A stretch of 64,000 bases of DNA from Francisella philomiragia subsp. philomiragia ATCC 25015. Its GTDB lineage: Bacteria; Pseudomonadota; Gammaproteobacteria; Francisellales; Francisellaceae. The stretch is taken from assembly GCF_000156715.1 (NCBI RefSeq), contig NZ_DS999311.1:409471-473470 (forward strand), read 5' to 3'. Shown piece after piece: positions 18,344-26,976 of this stretch. Numbering within the stretch: the stretch's first letter is position 1; each line of letters opens with the position of its first letter. The position numbers and the translations under genes were made by a program. A model generated the notes under the pieces. The model ran no database searches. It was not told the DNA's origin and saw nothing but the letters and a program-made list of their open reading frames with translations.

Positions 18344-19618
18344 TTATATTTTATTAAATTTAATAGAAACTTTTAAACCCTCAGGCTCATTATTCATTAC
18401 TTCAATTTGAGCATTATTTATATCTAGTACCTTTTTTACTATAGATAATCCCAGCCCTGTACCTGGCACCATACTGTTTCTAGCAATATTTGACCTAAAA
18501 AAAGGAGTAAATACTTTTTTTAGGTCATTCTCTGAAATTCCAGGACCATTATCTACAAAAGAAACTTGTATAACTTTTTTATCATATTCAATAATAGAAA
18601 TACTTACAGAACCTGCATATTTAAAAGCATTTTCTATAATATTTACAAATGCCCTCCTCATAGCTTGGTTTTGTATATATACTACACCATGTTCTATCGA
18701 TGAAAAAAATGTTATAGGGTAACCAAGCATATTATAATCATCATACAAACATTCTGTAAAATCTACAATATCAATTTTTGATAACTTCTCTTTATTATTG
18801 TCTCTCCTATTATATGTAGTAATTTGTGAAAAAAGATACTCTATATCATTAAAATAGCTAATAATCATAGGATTATTTGTATCTCTATTTTCTATTAAAA
18901 GTTTTGCTTTTGTTAGAGGAGTTTTTAGATCATGAGATATTGCATTTAGGGTAAATCGTGTGTTTTTTATTTCTTTTTTTAAAGAAATAATTATTTTAAA
19001 AATAGTTTTGGGTATTAATTTAAGATTCCGTGGAGTAAATATATAAAATTCCTTTATATCATTTTTTGTTATTTTAAATAATATTCTTTTAAATCGCATA
19101 AGGTTAATTAATAAGAGCTGGCTATATATGATATATATAGGGAAAAATATTGAGATTATCAGAGATAAACACAGTGAGATATAGTACAAATAAAATTTAG
19201 CCTTACTTTCAATATGTAAATTAAAACAAGTTTCATACCCCTTATAACAAACAGAGATATTTTTTATTACTTTTTTATTTTCTATACTATTTTCTATATT
19301 TTTTCTACGAGCTTCATGATGAGAATTTGGGTTATTAATTTTTATAACCAAGTTATAAACTGGTTTTTTTGTTATTGTATACTCAATATTTGCAGAGCTT
19401 TTACTTAATATAGTTTTTTTATTAAGATCAATGCTTTTATTTTCTAAATCATTATAAAATGTATAACTTAAGTCAGTAACTATATTTATAGGTTTATATA
19501 TCTGAGTCTCAGAATAATACAGATATGATACATATATAAAAATCAAGTTAACTAAAGTAATTAAAACAAGAACTAGAGATACCACAATAGACAGGAGCTT
19601 TTTATTCCTAAAAAACAA
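18344..19618 (-). CDS. Membrane sensor histidine kinase
   Basis: About 424 aa. TM1 at about 9-35, a periplasmic sensor segment of about 105 residues, TM2 at about 142-167, then HisKA with phosphoacceptor H229 (AISHDLKTPLTK). The HATPase_c domain has N-box N326/N330, G1 DNGPG (356-360), F-box FTPFF and G2 GTGLG (386-390). The periplasmic region is small and basic and shows no known sensor fold. The start is uncertain: the frame opens with TTG at 19618 without a good SD and no in-frame ATG precedes TM1. It is the likely partner of the convergent response regulator. Confidence 0.9.
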   Translation of the reverse strand: MFFRNKKLLSIVVSLVLVLITLVNLIFIYVSYLYYSETQIYKPINIVTDLSYTFYNDLENKSIDLNKKTILSKSSANIEYTITKKPVYNLVIKINNPNSHHEARRKNIENSIENKKVIKNISVCYKGYETCFNLHIESKAKFYLYYISLCLSLIISIFFPIYIIYSQLLLINLMRFKRILFKITKNDIKEFYIFTPRNLKLIPKTIFKIIISLKKEIKNTRFTLNAISHDLKTPLTKAKLLIENRDTNNPMIISYFNDIEYLFSQITTYNRRDNNKEKLSKIDIVDFTECLYDDYNMLGYPITFFSSIEHGVVYIQNQAMRRAFVNIIENAFKYAGSVSISIIEYDKKVIQVSFVDNGPGISENDLKKVFTPFFRSNIARNSMVPGTGLGLSIVKKVLDINNAQIEVMNNEPEGLKVSIKFNKI

Positions 19619-19846
19619 AGTAAATACTCATTTTTTTTCAAAATTTTATAATATTTATTACTGATAGACAAATAAATTATTTGTTTCTAACAGATCATTA
19701 TTTAACTTCATATAATTAGATGAAACATCTTTTAATATACCTTTTAATGGAATGAGCCACCATTGTAGTTATTCAAAGCATCAATAAACATTATCTAAAA
19801 TAAATTAAATGTTACATTAAAAATAAAATTTGATATTTTATATTAT

Positions 19847-21127
19847 TTAATCCCAAAGTTCATTATCGTCTAGCTCAATGATCTGATTTTCAAGATCACC
19901 AATATCTTCTTCAGAATGCTTTTGTTGTAGAGAATACTTTTTACCACTATTTAAAGTCTTTAAAAGATTACTATAATCATTAGAGTCTAACTTTTTATAA
20001 TCTATTCCATTAATAATAGCATCTATCCAAATTGCTACATATCTACCACAATCTGTTTGAAGAGGAGCCTGGATATTCAAATTCTCTATAGATGTTTCAA
20101 CATGATACTCACTTTCTAAAAGTGTAAAATCTTCTTCTTCTACTGTTTCTTTAATATATGCTATAGATGTAATATTAGTTGTAAGTTCGTGGCTTATTCT
20201 ATTTAATAGTTCACTATCAGACTTATTAGCAGCTTGACTCATCAAAGAGTCAACTATTTTAAGATCTATTTTCTTGGCCTTTCTATCAATATCTACGATT
20301 AATAAGACGGCATGACCAACTCCATTTGATGCTGTAACAGATCCTGTATATAAAAGTTTTATATTTTGCTTAGTGGCATACATATGTGAAAACTTTGTAA
20401 TATCATTAACTATTTTATCTTCTCCATAATAAGTTGCTAAAGCTTGCTCATTATCACTATAAACAATTACTTCATCACCTAAGTCAACAACTCCATTATT
20501 TTGATGCTCTTTAACCAAATTTGTTATATAGTTTGATGTATTATTAGGGTCTGTACCATTAAGTCCTCCAACTGTTTGACCACTTAAAGGATTAACAAAA
20601 CCCTGTGCATAGTTTTTTACTCCAAAAACAGCCTTATTTAAGATACTCATCGTTGATCTATTATTAATCTCAGTCTTATTTTCTTTGAGATACTTATCAA
20701 CACTCAATATTTCCTTATTAGTACCATCAGATGCTTTGAAAGCACTCCTAATATATTCTGGTTTTGATTTACTGCCATCTAAAGTAACTATTGGATAACC
20801 ATATTGTTTACCAAAGATAGAACCTAAATAAGTATTATCTAAACGAGCCTCAATAGAAACTCCCTCTAAGATATTAAACTTAGAGTCAGACTCTTCACAT
20901 CTCTTTAATAAATAGTCTGCTTCTTTCTTAGAAACAAGATAACCCTGCTTTTTAACTCCTGATTCTGTAAATTCCACTAGCTTAGGGTTTATTTTTTCTT
21001 TATGCGGCTCACCTGTATATTCACCATTTACATAACAATATAATTTAGCAGCAAATGTTGATGTTGGAACAAAAGCTAAGCCACACATTGCTGAGATAGC
21101 AGATAATTTTAAAATTGTTTTTTTCAT
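19847..21127 (-). CDS. Secreted protein with Ulp1/ChlaDub-like (clan CE) cysteine protease motif
   Basis: 426 aa with a Sec signal peptide (1-27, cut near TFAA). SD AGGA lies upstream of the ATG. The C-terminal half carries the clan CE order His-Asp-Gln-Cys: H272 in GHAVLLIVDID, D293 in KIVDSL, Q353 (or Q357), and C360 in QTDCGRYVAIWID. This closely resembles the H..VDSL..Q..DCG layout of C48/YopJ-type proteases, deSUMOylases and bacterial deubiquitinases. The H-D distance is 21 residues, slightly longer than in yeast Ulp1. The assignment is by motif only; the N-terminal ~200 residues are unrecognised. Expected to be an exported protease or isopeptidase, possibly host-directed. Confidence 0.6.
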   Translation of the reverse strand: MKKTILKLSAISAMCGLAFVPTSTFAAKLYCYVNGEYTGEPHKEKINPKLVEFTESGVKKQGYLVSKKEADYLLKRCEESDSKFNILEGVSIEARLDNTYLGSIFGKQYGYPIVTLDGSKSKPEYIRSAFKASDGTNKEILSVDKYLKENKTEINNRSTMSILNKAVFGVKNYAQGFVNPLSGQTVGGLNGTDPNNTSNYITNLVKEHQNNGVVDLGDEVIVYSDNEQALATYYGEDKIVNDITKFSHMYATKQNIKLLYTGSVTASNGVGHAVLLIVDIDRKAKKIDLKIVDSLMSQAANKSDSELLNRISHELTTNITSIAYIKETVEEEDFTLLESEYHVETSIENLNIQAPLQTDCGRYVAIWIDAIINGIDYKKLDSNDYSNLLKTLNSGKKYSLQQKHSEEDIGDLENQIIELDDNELWD

Positions 21128-21310
21128 AATATTTTTCCTAATTTAGTAAGTTTTATTGTAAGAGTGTAAATAGATTATATTTTTTCTATTGAAAATAGGT
21201 GTTAATGTTTGTTAAATTTTGTAAATCTATTAATATAAATAATGAGTTATCTTGTTTTTTTTAAAAGCACATTCTTTATATAATAAAATAAAACGTCTTG
21301 TAACATATAT

Positions 21311-21337
21311 TTGACATTTATCATAATAAAGTATAAA
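21311..21337 (+). promoter_or_regulatory. Putative ssrA promoter
   Basis: A perfect -35 TTGACA (21311-21316) is followed by TATAAA (21332-21337) at 15-nt spacing. The tmRNA 5' end is 17 nt beyond the -10, so a short leader removed by RNase P is expected. Confidence 0.6.
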
Positions 21338-21353
21338 TTGTATCCACCCAAAT

Positions 21354-21774
21354 GGGGGCGAATATGGTTTCGACATGAATGTCAAAATCTAAGGTGCATG
21401 TCGAGGAAGTACCGTAACCTCGTTAATAACAGTACAAATGCCAATAATAACTGGCAACAAAAAAGCAAACCGCGTAGCGGCTAACGACAGCAACTTTACT
21501 GCTGTTGCTAAAGCTGCCTAGTCTAGCTTAATAACCTAGAGACGCACGGATATGATAGTCTTTCTTATGACACTATCTTTACATCCGTTCATATTCCGCA
21601 TAAGACGGTCTTTGCTTTTTGTCTGGAAGTTCAGGCTGTATTTAACAGACTCGCTAGCTATTACCCTGGCTAATTGGGGAGTAGTCAAGCTAAACTCAAA
21701 TAGATTAGCCTAAGCATGTAGATCCAAGGATAGAGAGTTTGTGGACGCGGGTTCAAGTCCCGCCGCCTCCACCA
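21354..21774 (+). ncRNA. ssrA: tmRNA (SsrA)
   Basis: 421 nt. The tRNA-like ends pair perfectly (5' GGGGGCG with 3' CGCCTCC, then encoded ACCA) and the T-arm GGTTCAAGTCC is present. GAATATGGTTTCGAC is the conserved 5' segment. The tag frame runs from GGC (21453) to TAG (21519-21521) and encodes GNKKANRVAANDSNFTAVAKAA. This rescues stalled ribosomes and targets products for proteolysis. The AKAA tail with NFTAV is the Francisella-type tag as I recall it. Confidence 0.97.
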
Positions 21775-21783
21775 GTTGTATTC

Positions 21784-21806
21784 AATTTTTTTGAAAAATT
21801 TTATTT
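21784..21806 (+). terminator. AT-rich hairpin after ssrA
   Basis: AATTTTT-TTG-AAAAATT (21784-21800) followed by TTATTT, 10 nt after the tmRNA CCA. It is the only terminator candidate. The stem is A-T only, so it is weak. Confidence 0.35.
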
Positions 21807-21849
21807 AAATAGTTATTATTTAGATACAAGAACTCAGGTATAGATTTTA

Positions 21850-22026
21850 ATGAAAAAAATATTAACTTTTGCTCTCATTATTACATTATTAGACAGCTGT
21901 ACCTTGATAAATGATAGAAATATAACTTCTAGTACTAGTCCTCTTGTACAAAGGCAACAAAAATCATTACTTACTAATAAAACTCAAGGTAACAAACCAT
22001 ACTTTGATTCTCTCAAGTATGCATAA
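21850..22026 (+). CDS. Small exported protein, possible lipoprotein
   Basis: 58 aa beginning MKKILTFALIITLLDSC. It has a basic start, a hydrophobic core and a Cys at residue 17 in a lipobox-like LDSC (Asp at -2 is not typical). The mature part is Ser/Thr/Gln-rich with no known motif. Its last 14 bp overlap the end of the convergent 64-aa gene. No strong SD. It may be real or decaying. Confidence 0.45.
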   Translation: MKKILTFALIITLLDSCTLINDRNITSSTSPLVQRQQKSLLTNKTQGNKPYFDSLKYA

Positions 22027-22207
22027 CATTTTTATATTCATTAAAAAGTTGATGTGATTGATTAGATACTTGTTGTCTGTTTTCGCTGCTAATTTGGTCT
22101 GTATTCTGATTTGCGTTTTGGATATTTTGTTGCATAAGTTCTAAATTTTTTGCATCTATTGAATTAAATGACAATACAATTATAAAAGTAATCAAAAATT
22201 TTTTCAT
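22013..22207 (-). CDS. Small secreted protein, Gln/Asn-rich
   Basis: 64 aa with a signal peptide (MKKFLITFIIVLSFNSIDA, cut near DA/KN) and a mature ~45-residue chain rich in Asn and Gln (LMQQNIQNANQNTDQ). It is convergent with, and overlaps by 14 bp, the 58-aa frame at 21850. No family recognised. The coherent signal peptide supports a real gene. Confidence 0.5.
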   Translation of the reverse strand: MKKFLITFIIVLSFNSIDAKNLELMQQNIQNANQNTDQISSENRQQVSNQSHQLFNEYKNVMHT

Positions 22208-22356
22208 ATGGATATTTTCTTATAAAACTATTTAGTAATAACTTTAACTAAGAAAATGTAAACATGCAACGAACATTTTTTACAATAAAAAGTTTATGCT
22301 TTGTGAAAATATTTTATAGAATAGTCATCAATTATTAATTTAAGATATTTATAAAA

Positions 22357-23229
22357 ATGATTAAAAAATATTCTTTACTATTTGCTATAGGACTTATTTG
22401 GGGCTCACAATTTATCTTTCAAAAAGAAGCTATCGAACATTTCCCACCAATTTTGATTGCTTTTGCTAGATCATTTATTGGTTGTTTGATTCTTTGTATT
22501 GTTTGTTATTTTTTAGGTTTAAAATCTAAATCATTCAAAAAAGATTTTGCTATTTACTCCTTAATAGCTTTTCTTGAAGCTACAATGCCTTTTATGCTAA
22601 TACCATGGGGTCAAAAATTCACTAGCCCATCCATTACTGCTATTCTGACTGGAACAGTGCCTTTTTTTGTTGTTTTACTTGGACCATTAGTAGTTAATTC
22701 TAGAATAACTTTTGCTAATATTTTAAGTATTTCAGTCGGATTTATTGGTTTATTAATATTATTTTATCCAAATTTAGTAGCTGACAATCATTCAATAAAT
22801 ATATATGGAATATTAGCAATACTATTAGCAACTACATCCTTTGCGCTAGCTTTATTACTTTTAAGTAAATCTTGTTTCCACGATAATCCTATTATTGTTT
22901 CAAGAAATATTCTTATTGCTTCAACTTTACAGTTATCTATCTTACTGATTATATTTAAGCCAAGCTATGCCAGCATTCATTCTTCTACTTTTGCACTATC
23001 TTCTTTAGTATATTTAGGTATATTTTGTGCTGGTATTGTATATTTTCTTTATGCTTCTTTGATAAAAGTCGCTGGTCCAGTTTTTACCTCTTTTACTAAC
23101 TACTTAGTGCCTTTGTTTGGAGTTATCTTTGGTATATTAATCAACCATGATCCTTCTAACATAACTGTTTGGATATCTTTAATTATCATCCTATCTGCTG
23201 TTAGCCTTAACTATATAACTAAACACTAA
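22357..23229 (+). CDS. EamA/DMT-superfamily transporter
   Basis: 290 aa with ten predicted hydrophobic helices in two EamA repeats. Repeat 1 opens with LLFAIGLIWGSQFIFQKEAIEHFPP and has the PFMLIPWGQKFTSPSITAIL segment; repeat 2 has VAGPVFTSFTNYLVPLFGVIFG. It is an inner-membrane metabolite or drug exporter of unknown substrate. No operon partner; a short Cys-rich gene follows 88 bp downstream. Confidence 0.85.
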   Translation: MIKKYSLLFAIGLIWGSQFIFQKEAIEHFPPILIAFARSFIGCLILCIVCYFLGLKSKSFKKDFAIYSLIAFLEATMPFMLIPWGQKFTSPSITAILTGTVPFFVVLLGPLVVNSRITFANILSISVGFIGLLILFYPNLVADNHSINIYGILAILLATTSFALALLLLSKSCFHDNPIIVSRNILIASTLQLSILLIIFKPSYASIHSSTFALSSLVYLGIFCAGIVYFLYASLIKVAGPVFTSFTNYLVPLFGVIFGILINHDPSNITVWISLIIILSAVSLNYITKH

Positions 23230-23317
23230 TCATTATTTATGATTTATTATTTTCTATGCCAGATCACTACTTCTTTGATAAAATATAAATGTCATTAAAA
23301 ATCTTAGGAGAATACAA

Positions 23318-23623
23318 ATGAAATGTCCATTTAAAGAAAATGATTCTTGCTGTAAGCAGTTTTGGTTTTGTGCGTTAGCTGTCTTTTTAACGGTATTAGG
23401 AGTTGCTGTCGCATTGAAAATTATAACGCTAATTTTATGTATATTTCCTGGTTCTGTACACGAAAATACATGGCTTGTAGTTATATCTATCGTTTTAGTA
23501 CTATTTGCCGCTAAATACCATAAAAAAGGCCACTGTGGCTGTGGTCCTAAATGTGACTGTCCTTGTAACAAAAATCAAGCTAGTAAATGTTGTGATTCAA
23601 ATAAGGAAAACTCTGCTGAATAA
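23318..23623 (+). CDS. Small membrane protein with Cys-rich cytoplasmic tail
   Basis: 101 aa. There are two hydrophobic segments (about 15-45 and 51-65). The cytosolic or periplasmic tail HCGCGPKCDCPCNKN...KCCDS has eight cysteines within about 25 residues, with three more cysteines near the N-terminus (CPF, CC). SD TAGGAG precedes the ATG. Cys spacing (CGCGPKCDCPC) suggests thiolate metal binding or an Fe-S site, but no family is recognised. Confidence 0.65.
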   Translation: MKCPFKENDSCCKQFWFCALAVFLTVLGVAVALKIITLILCIFPGSVHENTWLVVISIVLVLFAAKYHKKGHCGCGPKCDCPCNKNQASKCCDSNKENSAE

Positions 23624-23713
23624 ATCTTCGGACATCTATTTTTCATAACTAATTACTATATTTATGTCTTATAATATCTATATATTCAAATTCTTTTTTC
23701 TAAAATTTAGATA

Positions 23714-24181
23714 ATGCAGTATTTAGAACAAAACTGTAAATTAACATTACACGAGAGTCTAGAAGAATATAATAAAAATTACTCTTTCCTAAACTCAAAT
23801 GATGGACATGATGAAGCTAGCAAATGGTTTAGAAGTCATGATATCACACATATTTTATTTGGAACTATTCCTTTTGAAATTAGAGGTGAAGCTATAAATG
23901 ACACTTGGACTTTAGTAGGTACTAATGTCACTCTCAAAGGTTATAAAAAGTTTCTTAGCTATGTTGATTATAAAACTGTTATAGATAGTTATAAACGAAA
24001 GTATAAGTATACTATCATCATTTATTTAGTGACACTTAGCTATATCCCTGTATGTTTATTGACTATATTTAGAGCTTATAAAATGTCTAAAAAATGGAAT
24101 TGGTATAATTATGATGAATATCTAAATATACCTCTTTCAGAAATTAGAAAAGAGTTTAATATAAAGGTTATAAAGCCTTAA
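23714..24181 (+). CDS. Hypothetical protein with HDxxH motif (COQ4-like?)
   Basis: 155 aa. The central WFRSHDITHILFGT (residues 37-50) followed by Glu at 58-63 resembles the HDxxH-x(n)-E metal/lipid motif of COQ4 ubiquinone-biosynthesis proteins, although the His-Glu spacing is one residue off. A hydrophobic segment at about 98-117 suggests membrane association. The last 4 bp overlap the end of the convergent permease. Function is a guess; unknown is the safe label. Confidence 0.55.
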   Translation: MQYLEQNCKLTLHESLEEYNKNYSFLNSNDGHDEASKWFRSHDITHILFGTIPFEIRGEAINDTWTLVGTNVTLKGYKKFLSYVDYKTVIDSYKRKYKYTIIIYLVTLSYIPVCLLTIFRAYKMSKKWNWYNYDEYLNIPLSEIRKEFNIKVIKP

Positions 24182-25707
24182 TTTTTAATGTTTGTATAAC
24201 TTTTTTGATTTATCAATAAAATGTATAAAACAGCAGATATAACTACAAATACTAACGTAAATAAGTTATAAGAAGATATATTTTCATATATATACCCAAA
24301 TACTAATTCAGATACTAAATATGCAAAAATAACCCATGATGAAGCAAATGCTTTTGTGATTTTAGAAAAATCACCTTTGCTATCTATATATGCATATATT
24401 AAGAAAAACACTATATGGAGAACTAATGCAACAACTAAGTTAAGTACTCCTGCAATCATCAACAAATATGTCAAAAACATATATACTAAAAAAGCTATAG
24501 TTCTAGAAAAAGGTAGATAACTCAAAGGTAAAGGATCAGCCTTGTTTGCTTTGATTTTTGCGTATGCAATAGGTAGAGCTATACATGATACTAATATAAA
24601 AGTCGTTGTTAAAGAAGCTATCATCTGCCAGTTTCTAAAGAAAAATATCAAAATCAAAGAGCATATAAATGAAAAAATTAATGAAGTACGCGAAACGTTT
24701 ACACCCTCAGTTACTCTAGCAAAATAACCAGGCATTTGTTTTGCCTTTGACATTTCATTTAGCATACGCGTACTAGCACCTAGATAGATAATACCTGTTC
24801 CTGATGGGCTAATCAGAGCATCTGCATAAAGTACCAAAGCTAAAGCATTTAAACCTAATATTCCTGTTAATTGAGCTAAAGGAGATTCAAAATTTAAGCC
24901 ACCCCAACCATTCTCTAGCATTTTCTCAGGTACGCCACCAATAAATGATATTTGTAATAATAAATATATAAATAATACTATCAATACACTACTAACTAAT
25001 GCTATTGGAATATTTTTTCTAGGATTATCTAGCTCTGCTGAGAAACTAGCTGCCATCTGAAACCCAAAGAATGAATAAAATATACCACAAGTAACAATAG
25101 CATTAAAAATACCACTAACTCCATCTGGCATAAATTTAACATTTTCACCACCAAAATTACTTGAATGAAATGCTGCTATCATTATTATCACCGATGTAAC
25201 TATGGGTATGATTATCTTTAGAGATGTCAGTGAGTTATTGATTTTTGATAGAGATTTGATACCCCAATAATTTATCAATGTATACAATAGCATAAATACT
25301 GCAACTACCAAAACACCTACAAAAGTAAGTTCTCCATTGCTAAATACATAAGGAGTAATTGGCTCATATATAGAAGAAATATATTGTGTTGTAGCCATAG
25401 CTTCTGACGGTACAATTATAAGCCCTAGCATCCAGTTTGATAACCCTGTTACAAAACCAAAATGCTGATTATGCGATATAGTTACTAATCGCGTAAATAA
25501 TCCATTTGTAGGATATTTAACAGCTAGTTCTGATAATAAGAAAGCCATTAAAAGAACTACAAAAGCTCCTATAATCCATGAGAAAATTGATGAAGCTCCC
25601 GTTGCTTGTGAGGCATAATAAGAAGCATATAACCATCCACTACCAAGCATAGTACCGACACTTAATGCTATAGCAGTAAATAGACTAGGTTTTTTTGTAT
25701 TTTTCAT
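24178..25707 (-). CDS. APC-superfamily amino-acid permease
   Basis: 509 aa with about 12-14 hydrophobic helices. The N-terminal SLFTAIALSVGTMLGSGWLYA is the APC first-helix signature (VGTMLGSG) and MAASFSAELDNPRKNIPIAL matches the conserved cytoplasmic motif (AEL-x-NPRK-x-IP) of amino-acid permeases and antiporters. AGGTGA lies upstream of the start. It lies downstream of dnaN on the same strand with a 128-bp gap. Substrate unknown. Confidence 0.88.
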   Translation of the reverse strand: MKNTKKPSLFTAIALSVGTMLGSGWLYASYYASQATGASSIFSWIIGAFVVLLMAFLLSELAVKYPTNGLFTRLVTISHNQHFGFVTGLSNWMLGLIIVPSEAMATTQYISSIYEPITPYVFSNGELTFVGVLVVAVFMLLYTLINYWGIKSLSKINNSLTSLKIIIPIVTSVIIMIAAFHSSNFGGENVKFMPDGVSGIFNAIVTCGIFYSFFGFQMAASFSAELDNPRKNIPIALVSSVLIVLFIYLLLQISFIGGVPEKMLENGWGGLNFESPLAQLTGILGLNALALVLYADALISPSGTGIIYLGASTRMLNEMSKAKQMPGYFARVTEGVNVSRTSLIFSFICSLILIFFFRNWQMIASLTTTFILVSCIALPIAYAKIKANKADPLPLSYLPFSRTIAFLVYMFLTYLLMIAGVLNLVVALVLHIVFFLIYAYIDSKGDFSKITKAFASSWVIFAYLVSELVFGYIYENISSYNLFTLVFVVISAVLYILLINQKSYTNIKN

Positions 25708-25835
25708 AATTTTATTTCACCTATTTTTTAAGATTTGTATCCAAAAACAAATATATTATTCTTAATAAATAGATTTTAATCAATAAAATTATTTTGTGAT
25801 GCTATAGGAGAAAAGTTAAGAAGATAACTAAAATA

Positions 25836-26939
25836 TTAGATTTTCATTGGCATTATGATGAACAAGCTATTATCTTTTTCATCCTTAACCAAAGCACTCA
25901 TATTTGGATTATCAAGATAAATAGTCATAGTTTCTTCACTTAAAACATTAATAATGTCTAGAAGATATTTGTAGTTAAAGCATATTTCCATATCATTATC
26001 ATTATACTGAACTTCTACTTTATCTTCTGCTTTTTCATTATCAGGGTTATTTGCAGATAAAAGCACTTGTCCTTGAGATATATTTAAACGTACACCTTTG
26101 TATTTATCATTAGCTAAAATAGATGTTCTTAACAATGAATTTTTCAAAACTTGTTTATCTACAGCAAGAAGCTTAGTATTATTTTTAGGGATTACTTTTT
26201 GATAATCTGGATAACGACCATCTATAAGTTTTGATATAAATGCATAATTACCAAACTCTGCTTTAAGATAGTTCTTACCTAAACATATTTTGATATTTTC
26301 TTCTGTTTTGCCAACTATTTTCTTAAGTTCTAAAATAGCCTTTTTAGGAATTATTGACTGCGAATCACTATCTAAAACTTTACTATCTATTATAGACTCT
26401 GTAATAGACATTCTGTGTCCATCTGTAGATACTGCTCTAAGTAAGTTTGAGTTAATTTCCCAAAACATCCCATTTAAGAAATATCTAGTATCATCATTAG
26501 CCATAGAAAAATCTACTTTTGAGATAATATGATGAAAGTCTTGTTGAGAAAGATCAAAACTTGCTTGCTCATTAATATTACTGTCAATTAAAGGATAATT
26601 ATCAGCATTTAGCGATATAAGGTTAAATGTACTATTATTAGATATAATTGTAACTTTATTATCATCAATTCTAAAATCGATCATAGAGTTATCATTTAAA
26701 CTTCTAACAATGTTGTATATTTTGTCAGCATTTAACGCTAATTTTACGTTTGTATTGCAACTAACAGCTATATTACATGATATCTCTGTATCAAGATCAG
26801 AAGCTGTAATTTTAAGATTATTGTTATTTATATCAAACAATATACATGATAATAAAGGCATTGTACTTTTACTATTAGCCACTGATAACATTGACTGTAA
26901 AGGCTTTAGTAAGTCATCTCTATTTAGTACAAAATTCAT
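25836..26939 (-). CDS. dnaN: DNA polymerase III beta subunit (sliding clamp)
   Basis: 367 aa (E. coli 366), three clamp domains of about 120 residues. Recognisable segments are LQSMLSVANSKSTMPLLSCIL near the N-terminus, FLNGMFWEI...DGHRMSIT in the middle, and the C-terminal IIMPMKI. The strong SD AAAGGGG precedes the ATG. It follows dnaA by 37 bp on the same strand, the classical dnaA-dnaN order. It forms the replisome processivity clamp. Confidence 0.97.
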   Translation of the reverse strand: MNFVLNRDDLLKPLQSMLSVANSKSTMPLLSCILFDINNNNLKITASDLDTEISCNIAVSCNTNVKLALNADKIYNIVRSLNDNSMIDFRIDDNKVTIISNNSTFNLISLNADNYPLIDSNINEQASFDLSQQDFHHIISKVDFSMANDDTRYFLNGMFWEINSNLLRAVSTDGHRMSITESIIDSKVLDSDSQSIIPKKAILELKKIVGKTEENIKICLGKNYLKAEFGNYAFISKLIDGRYPDYQKVIPKNNTKLLAVDKQVLKNSLLRTSILANDKYKGVRLNISQGQVLLSANNPDNEKAEDKVEVQYNDNDMEICFNYKYLLDIINVLSEETMTIYLDNPNMSALVKDEKDNSLFIIMPMKI

Positions 26940-26976
26940 TTTTAAAAACCCCTTTGATAATAGTTCCTATTTTTAT

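Noticed and set aside
23254-23571. Minus-strand frame opposite the Cys-rich membrane protein
   Set aside because: The plus-strand gene has TAGGAG, a proper ATG and a coherent membrane topology; the antisense frame has none of these.
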